From: Ignavibacteriota bacterium
Lineage (GTDB): Bacteria; Bacteroidota; Ignavibacteria; UBA10030
DNA length: 38,723 nt
Assembly (NCBI GenBank): GCA_003142575.1
Contig: PLMS01000031.1
Coordinates: 56,213 to 94,935 of the forward strand
Reading direction: 5' to 3'
Positions 32,682-38,723 of this stretch are shown here, piece after piece (positions within the stretch are counted from its first letter, which is position 1; every line of letters begins with the position of its first letter). The notes beneath the pieces are model-generated. The model saw nothing but the letters and a program-made list of their open reading frames with translations. It made no database searches and was not told the DNA's origin. The position numbers were made by a program, and so were the translations under genes.

Positions 32682-35513
32682 ATGAAGAAGAGTGTTGCGA
32701 TATTTCTTTTCTTCCTTATTCCGGCGACGCAGGCACAAAACATCTCAGTGCATGGAATTATTCAGGACTCAAAAAAGATACCGCTCTTTGCTGTAGATAT
32801 TCGCGCTATCAACCTTCAGGATACTACAAAAACCTTTTTTGCCATAACCGAACAGAGTGGATATTTCTTTTTCTTGCTGGCCGAGTCACATCAATATCGT
32901 CTGGAGGCAACGTACATCGGCTATCAAAAAATCGTGAAAACAATTTCTGTCGATAAACACTCTATCGACGTGGGTACGTTGACCATGAAGGAAATTCCCA
33001 TCACTGTGAGAGAAGTCGTCGTCGAAGGCAATGTTCCGGCTGCTGTGCAGAATGGTGACACAACAGAATTTATCGCACGTGCTTTCAAAACCAATCCTGA
33101 CGCGGTTGTAGAAGACCTTATAACGAAGATGCCGGGCATTACAGTGAGTAGTTCAGGTACCGTGAGTGTCGGAGGCGAGACGGTACAACGTGTTCTCGTA
33201 GACGGTAAACCTTTCTTTGGCGACGATCCCACCATGGCATTACGAAATTTACCCGCTGAAGTCGTTGAGAAAATTCAGGTTTTCGATCAAATGAGTGATC
33301 AGGCACAGTTTACAGGATTCGATGATGGTCAATCCGTGAAAGCAATGAATGTCATTACCCGCTCTGCAAATGCACATTCAGAATTTGGAAAATTCTCCGC
33401 CGGATACGGAGATGATGATGGCCGTTATATAGTCGGCGCGGCGCTCAATAAATTTGACGGCGATTCCAGGCTTTCTCTTGTTGGATTAACGAACAATGTG
33501 AACCAACAAAACTTTACTGCGCAGGATGTTCTCGGCACCGGACCAGGTTCGAATACATCGCAGAGGCTTCCTGGAGGACGGCGATCTTCATCGACGGGCG
33601 GCGGCGGGGGACAGGGTGGACGTTCCCCGGGCAGTCAGTTCTCTTTCGGTGGAGGCGGCGGGAGCGCCAATAGCTTTTCCGCCGCACAAGCACAAGGAAT
33701 CAATACAACAAATATGATCGGCGGAAATTATATCGACAGTCTCTCTTCTCAAGTATTTGCGCAGGGGAGTTATTTCTTCAATCAGGTAAACAATGTGAAT
33801 GATCAGACAACGAACAGGCAATATTATGATGCAGGAAGTTCCGGAAGTCTTTATGATCAGCAGACAGATGCCGACAGCAAGAATTATAACCACCGGGCGA
33901 ACGCGCGCATTGTATATACCATGGACTCTTCGAATTCCATCATTGTCACACCGCAGCTTCTTTTTCAACAAAATCAAATATCCAACGTCTTGGATGCGAC
34001 AAGTTCTCTTGCAACGAACGTCCCTCTCAGCGAATCCCAGACCAACAATCAGACAGATGCGTCCGGACACAATCTTACGGGACATATTACTTTACGCCAC
34101 AAATTTGAACTTCCCGGAAGAACACTGTCCTTAGATTTTTCTCTATCGCATAATCAAAAATTGACAACAACACATTTTGATGCCATGACACAGCAAACGG
34201 GGGATTCAACTGCCGCCGATACTTCGAACGACCAAGCACATTCGACAACGCTCGGGTACAGCATTTCTCCAACAATCACCTACACAGAGCCGATAACCTT
34301 CAATAGTCAATTGCAACTGACATACAACGCCTCGTATTCAAGAAATACCGCAGATATAAGAACATATAATTTCAATGCACTGCGGCAACAATATTCGGAT
34401 TTCGATACGCTGCTCTCCAATGTGTATGAAAATGAATATATCACGCAGAGTGCAGGCATGGGTTATCGAATTCGGGGAGATGGACTGAATGCGATGGCTG
34501 GATTCTCCGTCCAATCTGCAGAATTGAAAAACGATCAAACATTTCCATTTACAGGAAACATTTCAAAATCATTTATCGATTACCTTCCCAATGCACTTCT
34601 TAGCCTTGCGCTGAGTGCGCATGAAAATTTGCGTGTGATGTACCGCGCGTCTACACGGCCGCCGAACATTACACAATTACAAAATGTTATCAACAATTCA
34701 AACCCGTTGCTGCTCACATCCGGTAATCCTGATTTGCAGGAATCGTATACTAATTCTCTTAATGTTCGGTATTCGATTACGACTCCCCAAAAAGCCAGAA
34801 GTATGTTCCTCATGCTCTCTGCAACATTTACGAACGAGTACATCGGCAACGCGACAACTCTTGCGACGCGTGACACCGTGCTTTCTGATGGAACAAAATT
34901 AGCACAGGGCTCTCAGTTAACTATTCCCGTCAATCTCAACGGATATGCAAACGTTCGTTCATTCTTTACCTACGGTTTTCCAGTAAATTTTCTCAGCAGT
35001 ATGTTGAACTTGAGTACGGGGTTCACGTATACACGCACACCGGCTGAAATAAATTCTCTTTTAGATATGACAAACACATATGCCATCACTCAGGGATTCA
35101 CGCTTGGAAGCAACATTAGTCCTGAAGTCGATTTCACTCTTGCATACTCAGGCAGCTACAATATCAGCCGCACGAAGCTGCAGCCGGATCAAAACAGCAA
35201 TTATTATTCACATACGGCGAGCTTCAAGTTCAATTGGATTTTTTGGAATGGGATCGTATTCAGAAACGAACTGAACAGCACGGTCACGAGCGGCCTTTCC
35301 AGCGGATACGACCAGAATATTCTCTTGTGGAATATGAGTTTTGGAAAGAAATTTCTTTCGAACCAGCGCGGAGAATTGAAATTAGGCGTGTCCGATCTGC
35401 TCGGTCAAAATAAAAGCATCACCCGCAACATTACCGATACCTACACAGAAGATGTAAGGAATACTGCTTTGACACGGTATGTCATGCTTACATTTACATA
35501 CACGTTAAGATAA
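32682..35513 (+). CDS. Outer-membrane beta-barrel protein, TonB-receptor-like, with Gly-rich insert
   Basis: 943 residues. Signal peptide 1-18, CarboxypepD-reg-like domain (about 20-105, VHGIIQDSKKIPLFAVDI), plug-like domain (VVEDLITKMPGITVSSSGTV, VLVDGKPFFGDDP, MNVITR) and a large C-terminal barrel ending in the beta-signal LTRYVMLTFTYTLR. It belongs to the outer-membrane beta-barrel family related to TonB-dependent receptors. A low-complexity segment (about 295-330, RRSSSTGGGGGQGG) sits between plug and barrel, as in several Bacteroidota relatives. No SusD follows. No strong Shine-Dalgarno is seen before the ATG. Cargo unknown; its lipoprotein neighbour may be the partner. Confidence 0.85.
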   Translation: MKKSVAIFLFFLIPATQAQNISVHGIIQDSKKIPLFAVDIRAINLQDTTKTFFAITEQSGYFFFLLAESHQYRLEATYIGYQKIVKTISVDKHSIDVGTLTMKEIPITVREVVVEGNVPAAVQNGDTTEFIARAFKTNPDAVVEDLITKMPGITVSSSGTVSVGGETVQRVLVDGKPFFGDDPTMALRNLPAEVVEKIQVFDQMSDQAQFTGFDDGQSVKAMNVITRSANAHSEFGKFSAGYGDDDGRYIVGAALNKFDGDSRLSLVGLTNNVNQQNFTAQDVLGTGPGSNTSQRLPGGRRSSSTGGGGGQGGRSPGSQFSFGGGGGSANSFSAAQAQGINTTNMIGGNYIDSLSSQVFAQGSYFFNQVNNVNDQTTNRQYYDAGSSGSLYDQQTDADSKNYNHRANARIVYTMDSSNSIIVTPQLLFQQNQISNVLDATSSLATNVPLSESQTNNQTDASGHNLTGHITLRHKFELPGRTLSLDFSLSHNQKLTTTHFDAMTQQTGDSTAADTSNDQAHSTTLGYSISPTITYTEPITFNSQLQLTYNASYSRNTADIRTYNFNALRQQYSDFDTLLSNVYENEYITQSAGMGYRIRGDGLNAMAGFSVQSAELKNDQTFPFTGNISKSFIDYLPNALLSLALSAHENLRVMYRASTRPPNITQLQNVINNSNPLLLTSGNPDLQESYTNSLNVRYSITTPQKARSMFLMLSATFTNEYIGNATTLATRDTVLSDGTKLAQGSQLTIPVNLNGYANVRSFFTYGFPVNFLSSMLNLSTGFTYTRTPAEINSLLDMTNTYAITQGFTLGSNISPEVDFTLAYSGSYNISRTKLQPDQNSNYYSHTASFKFNWIFWNGIVFRNELNSTVTSGLSSGYDQNILLWNMSFGKKFLSNQRGELKLGVSDLLGQNKSITRNITDTYTEDVRNTALTRYVMLTFTYTLR

Positions 35514-35543
35514 TCCCCCCAACAAAGAGACAGGCACAACGAA

Positions 35544-35615
35544 TTAATTCCTGAAAACGCGGATAAGGTCTTCTCCTGCCTCGATATCAACACCAGAGTC
35601 TTTGTATGTAGTCAT
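35544..35615 (-). pseudogene. purM: 5' remnant resembling purM (phosphoribosylaminoimidazole synthetase)
   Basis: On the minus strand a 23-codon ORF reads MTTYKDSGVDIEAGEDLI, then five unrelated residues and a stop. The first 18 residues match the highly conserved start of PurM (E. coli: SYKDAGVDIDAGNALV) with the start codon in the right place. The rest of the gene (about 330 codons) is missing. It lies in the 273-bp gap between the beta-barrel and prodomain genes and is not in the ORF track because of its size. It is best read as a deletion or rearrangement scar or a small duplication. Chance similarity is unlikely given the gap-free match but cannot be excluded. Confidence 0.6.
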
Positions 35616-35721
35616 GTGAGTTTCATCATCTGAGATTAAGATTGGGATAGGATAGCTGATTTTTTAACGTTGAACAAGGAAAGAACGATTCTTCAGTACA
35701 AAAAAACGCGTATAGATTTAC

Positions 35722-35750
35722 TTGTTCTTTTTTTACAGCTTCCCTATATT
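35722..35750 (+). promoter_or_regulatory. Candidate sigma-70 promoter of the prodomain-protease pair
   Basis: TTGTTC, a 17-nt spacer, then TATATT; the predicted start near 35757 leaves a 30-nt leader to the prodomain ATG, which has AGAGAGGGAC as ribosome site. Confidence 0.5.
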
Positions 35751-35786
35751 GTAGAAAGATTTTTATGATACTCAGAGAGAGGGACA

Positions 35787-36161
35787 ATGATCATAAATCG
35801 ATTTCCTTGGGCGATACTATTGTCCTCAGTTCTCACTCTGCACTGTTCATCAACAAAACCTCTTTCAGAAGCGGAAAAAGCCAAATTGGACCCACCGTTG
35901 CTGCATTTGCTTACCGGTAAACCTATACAAGAAAACCGACTTGATATTTTAACACGGTCGGATGGAACAAAAGAATATGCAGTCATTGTTCAATCAGAAC
36001 ACCCAGAAGCTATTCGCGCACTAGGAATCACCGTAAGCAGTGTTTTTGGAGATGTCATTGTGGTTCACGTCACTCTTGAAGAGTTAAAAAATATCGTATC
36101 ATTACCTACAGTTCAGGCTGTACGAACCGGATCAAGAAGAACTATCCAGCAGCATCATTAA
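35787..36161 (+). CDS. Stand-alone subtilase prodomain (I9-like) homologue
   Basis: 124 residues with an N-terminal hydrophobic signal ending at Cys20 (HCSSTK; lipobox imperfect but a lipoprotein is possible). Its mature part aligns without gaps to the N-terminal propeptide of the S8 protease encoded next: KLDPPLLHLLTG against KLHPLFRSLIT, and AVIVQSEHPEAIRALGITV against AIVYTRNVEEIRSMGIHV, then SSV/NSV and a terminal LPTV/LESV. About 15 of 52 positions are identical by my hand count. Prodomains of this kind fold the protease and inhibit it until removed. A separate copy 10 nt before the protease, with AAAAGG leading into the protease ATG, is probably a dedicated inhibitor or chaperone. It is free of any catalytic domain. 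Confidence 0.75.
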   Translation: MIINRFPWAILLSSVLTLHCSSTKPLSEAEKAKLDPPLLHLLTGKPIQENRLDILTRSDGTKEYAVIVQSEHPEAIRALGITVSSVFGDVIVVHVTLEELKNIVSLPTVQAVRTGSRRTIQQHH

Positions 36162-36171
36162 AAAGGCTCCT

Positions 36172-38723
36172 ATGCTCACTTTGACACGACACACCAGAAC
36201 ATTCATCCTCCTGTTGATTGTTGTTTATGCTGCCTTCGGTACAGATCTCACGGAAAAGCAAAGATCAAAACTGCATCCATTGTTTCGATCATTGATAACA
36301 AAATCGTCGCAGCCATTGTTAAAGACTTCAAGCAGGTCACATCGCATCGCATCAACAGTTTCCAGCGATGGCACTGTTCGTTATGGTGCCATTGTCTACA
36401 CCCGCAATGTTGAAGAGATTCGCTCAATGGGAATACATGTCAATTCTGTTCTTCCGGAATTTGTCACTGCACAGCTCACTCCATCGGATATGGTAAGGCT
36501 CGCTGATCTTGAAAGTGTGAAGTTCCTTGATCCCGGCAAAGTGCATCATCCACTGCTCGATGTTAGTGTTCCCGAAACCGGTGCAGCACTTTTGCATTCA
36601 GGTTTTATCAACAACACTCCCTATAAAGGAGCTGGTGCGATTGTCTTGATCTACGATACCGGCATTGACTGGAAACATTTCGATTTCAGAAAATCGGATA
36701 CGACAAAGTCACGCATACTTTTTATTTGGGATCAAACTCTCACTGCGGGTGTTGACGGATCCGCACCTTCTGGTTTCTCCTACGGTGTTGAGTACACACA
36801 AGCTCAAATCGAAAACGAACTCAAGGGCAATCCGCCAGGTGTTGTGCATGAAAAAGATATTATTGGACATGGAACGCATGTGGCAAGCACCGCCGCTGGA
36901 AATGGTTTTTCATTCAATAATAAATATATCGGTATGGCACCGGAAGCAGATATCATCATCGTGAAAGGCGGAGATGGTACTTTCTCATCAACCGGAGAGA
37001 TCGATGGCTTGACGTATGCACAAAATAAGGCAACGGCATTGAAAGAACCCATTGTCGTCAATATGAGTCTCGGAGGACAAGAAGGCTCGCACGATGGAAC
37101 AAACGACGATGAAGTTGCCGTAACCAAATTTGTTCAAACTCCTGGACGCGCAGTATGTATTGCGGCTGGCAACGACGGATCGGACATGATACATGCCAAC
37201 GGAACTGTGAGCAGTGGATCACCAAGTGTAATCAAAGTAAATGTGCCACAGGGGTATACACCAAATACTGGAACAGATAATGCTTTTTTCATTCTCGATA
37301 TCTGGCTGCCCAACTCAAATGCAGTAAACATGACTATTACATCACCAACGAAGAGTATATATTCTACTCCTACAGATTCGGAATTAGATTCCCTGAAACG
37401 TCCAGAAGGCACGATAGATACATGGAACTACATTGAACAACAAAACCAGCATCGTCACATACAGGTATGGATCCACGATGCAGCTTTCCCAGTGCCTCAA
37501 TCTGGACCATGGATCATTACACTGAGCACAACAGGCACATCGACTACATACGACGCCTGGCTCGATAGCGAACTGGGCGACTTATCTGCAACCATTACTG
37601 GCGGCAATAATAATAAAACAGTTGCGATGCCTGGCACAGCAGATGGTGCAATTACAGTTGGTGCTTATGTAACAAAATGGTTCTGGACGGATTACACAGG
37701 CAGCAATTGGACATACGATAATGCTTCTGATCGAACGGCAAATATTGCATCGTTCAGCAGTATCGGACCGACAGCGGATGGCAGGAATAAACCGGATATC
37801 GCAGCACCCGGCCAGGGAATTGTTGCTGCATTCTCCAGCACTGATATTGATGAATCGACATCAGACATAATTATTAGCAATAAATATCTCCTTATGCAGG
37901 GCACGAGCATGGCAACTCCCCATGTAACGGGAGGCGTAGCATTGCTGCTCAGTGCAAAACCATCATTGACCATTGCGCAAATAAAAAATTACTTACTCTC
38001 GACAGCTCGAACTGATAATTTTACTACTTCTTCCGTCTGGAATGCAACATGGGGTAATGGCAAGATGGATATCTACAAAGCCATGGCAAGTGCAGTCGGT
38101 GCATCGGGAACAAATCGTACAATTCTATCCTATTACAGTGGAACAGCACCAAATTATACGGCAATACCCAGCCCAAATCAGAAGGTTGCTATGCGATTCA
38201 CTCCAACAACAGCTGGCAAACTTGCGAGTGTTGCTGTAAATATAAATAGTGGAGCAAATGCAATCATAGGAACTGGAAATCTGAAAGTTACAGCGATGCA
38301 GAGCGTTGCAGGAAGTCTCGATAGTATCCCCGGCGCACAACAGATAGGTAACAGCGTTCTCGTTCCATTCAATTCATTGAGTTCCGGAGTTGACAATGTG
38401 ATCGATTTTTCTTCGGCAGCAGTATCGGTTACGACCGGAATAGATTTTCAAATTGTTCTCGAACTTACCAAGGTCGGCGATACTCTTCAGCTCTCATTGG
38501 ACGACGGAACACTCAATATCAATCGCACTTCATCATATCGAACAGGTGGAACCGGTGTATTGGGATGGTACAATAGAGCCGATCCTAATTATGGATCTGG
38601 CAAACAACCGGATTACTATAATCTTCTTATAACAGCGGATATCGCAGTACCGGTAACGGATGTCGAACGCATTACTAGTGCTTTGCCAACTTCGTTTATG
38701 CTTAAGCAGAACTATCCCAATCC
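36172..38723 (+). CDS. Subtilisin-like S8 serine protease with T9SS sorting tail, 3'-truncated by the window end
   Basis: Not in the ORF track because it has no stop in the window; I read 850 full codons from ATG 36172 without interruption. Signal peptide about 1-24, propeptide about 30-130, then the catalytic domain with Asp162 (LIYDTGID), His233 (IIGHGTHVAST) and Ser579 (QGTSMATPHVTGG), and the oxyanion Asn in AAGNDG. The His-Ser distance of nearly 350 residues reflects a large beta-rich insert (about 370-470). A C-terminal beta-sandwich follows, and the last residues SFMLKQNYPNP are the start of a type IX sorting domain cut by the window end. It is thus exported through T9SS, probably surface-attached or released. 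All catalytic residues are present. It is translated 10 nt after its prodomain-like neighbour. Confidence 0.92.
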   Translation, partial: MLTLTRHTRTFILLLIVVYAAFGTDLTEKQRSKLHPLFRSLITKSSQPLLKTSSRSHRIASTVSSDGTVRYGAIVYTRNVEEIRSMGIHVNSVLPEFVTAQLTPSDMVRLADLESVKFLDPGKVHHPLLDVSVPETGAALLHSGFINNTPYKGAGAIVLIYDTGIDWKHFDFRKSDTTKSRILFIWDQTLTAGVDGSAPSGFSYGVEYTQAQIENELKGNPPGVVHEKDIIGHGTHVASTAAGNGFSFNNKYIGMAPEADIIIVKGGDGTFSSTGEIDGLTYAQNKATALKEPIVVNMSLGGQEGSHDGTNDDEVAVTKFVQTPGRAVCIAAGNDGSDMIHANGTVSSGSPSVIKVNVPQGYTPNTGTDNAFFILDIWLPNSNAVNMTITSPTKSIYSTPTDSELDSLKRPEGTIDTWNYIEQQNQHRHIQVWIHDAAFPVPQSGPWIITLSTTGTSTTYDAWLDSELGDLSATITGGNNNKTVAMPGTADGAITVGAYVTKWFWTDYTGSNWTYDNASDRTANIASFSSIGPTADGRNKPDIAAPGQGIVAAFSSTDIDESTSDIIISNKYLLMQGTSMATPHVTGGVALLLSAKPSLTIAQIKNYLLSTARTDNFTTSSVWNATWGNGKMDIYKAMASAVGASGTNRTILSYYSGTAPNYTAIPSPNQKVAMRFTPTTAGKLASVAVNINSGANAIIGTGNLKVTAMQSVAGSLDSIPGAQQIGNSVLVPFNSLSSGVDNVIDFSSAAVSVTTGIDFQIVLELTKVGDTLQLSLDDGTLNINRTSSYRTGGTGVLGWYNRADPNYGSGKQPDYYNLLITADIAVPVTDVERITSALPTSFMLKQNYPN

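Overview
The window looks like a chromosome segment of a Gram-negative, moderately AT-rich bacterium of the FCB group, most like Ignavibacteria or a neighbouring Bacteroidota lineage. The main reasons are three proteins ending in, or running into, a type IX secretion (T9SS) sorting tail with the 'YPNPFNPST' motif, a CarboxypepD-reg/TonB-dependent receptor, and secreted glycoside hydrolases beside sodium:sugar symporters. This placement is inferred from motifs, not from a phylogeny. No RNA genes, CRISPR arrays, insertion sequences or replication origins were seen.

Region 1 (1-7196, + strand) is a hexose/alpha-glucan module: a 5'-truncated aldose 1-epimerase (galM), an SGLT-type sodium:sugar symporter, a strong terminator, then two secreted alpha-glycosidases (GH31 with a PA14 insert, and GH13). 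Region 2 (7327-20069, - strand) is a SusD-less polysaccharide-use operon: TonB-dependent receptor, T9SS-exported beta-helix protein, T9SS-exported GH53 endo-beta-1,4-galactanase, a GH5-like clan GH-A enzyme, a GH2 beta-galactosidase-type enzyme, and an orphan periplasmic sugar-binding protein. It points to beta-1,4-galactan (pectic galactan) as substrate. A 730-bp regulatory region separates it from a divergent membrane-anchored winged-helix regulator (20801-22153, +).

Region 3 (22337-27646, - strand) turns the released galactose into metabolism: a second sodium:sugar symporter, a 71-residue two-helix membrane protein, galK and galT in a tight operon, with a LacI-family regulator upstream. 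Near-identical palindromes (core TGCAAACGTTTGCA) lie before the receptor operon (two copies) and before the symporter-gal operon (one copy), with degenerate copies at the lacI start. The LacI protein very probably co-regulates uptake, depolymerisation and the Leloir steps.

Region 4 (27940-31577, + strand) is visibly GC-richer: a proline-rich secreted protein, an M28 peptidase with a probable lost metal ligand, and a translationally coupled DrrA/DrrB-like ABC exporter. Region 5 (31781-38723, + strand) holds a Gly-rich lipoprotein, a large outer-membrane beta-barrel with a Gly-rich insert, a 23-codon antisense remnant resembling the start of purM, a stand-alone homologue of a subtilase prodomain, and a subtilisin-like S8 protease cut by the window end just inside its T9SS tail. 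That protease is absent from the supplied ORF track because it has no stop in the window.
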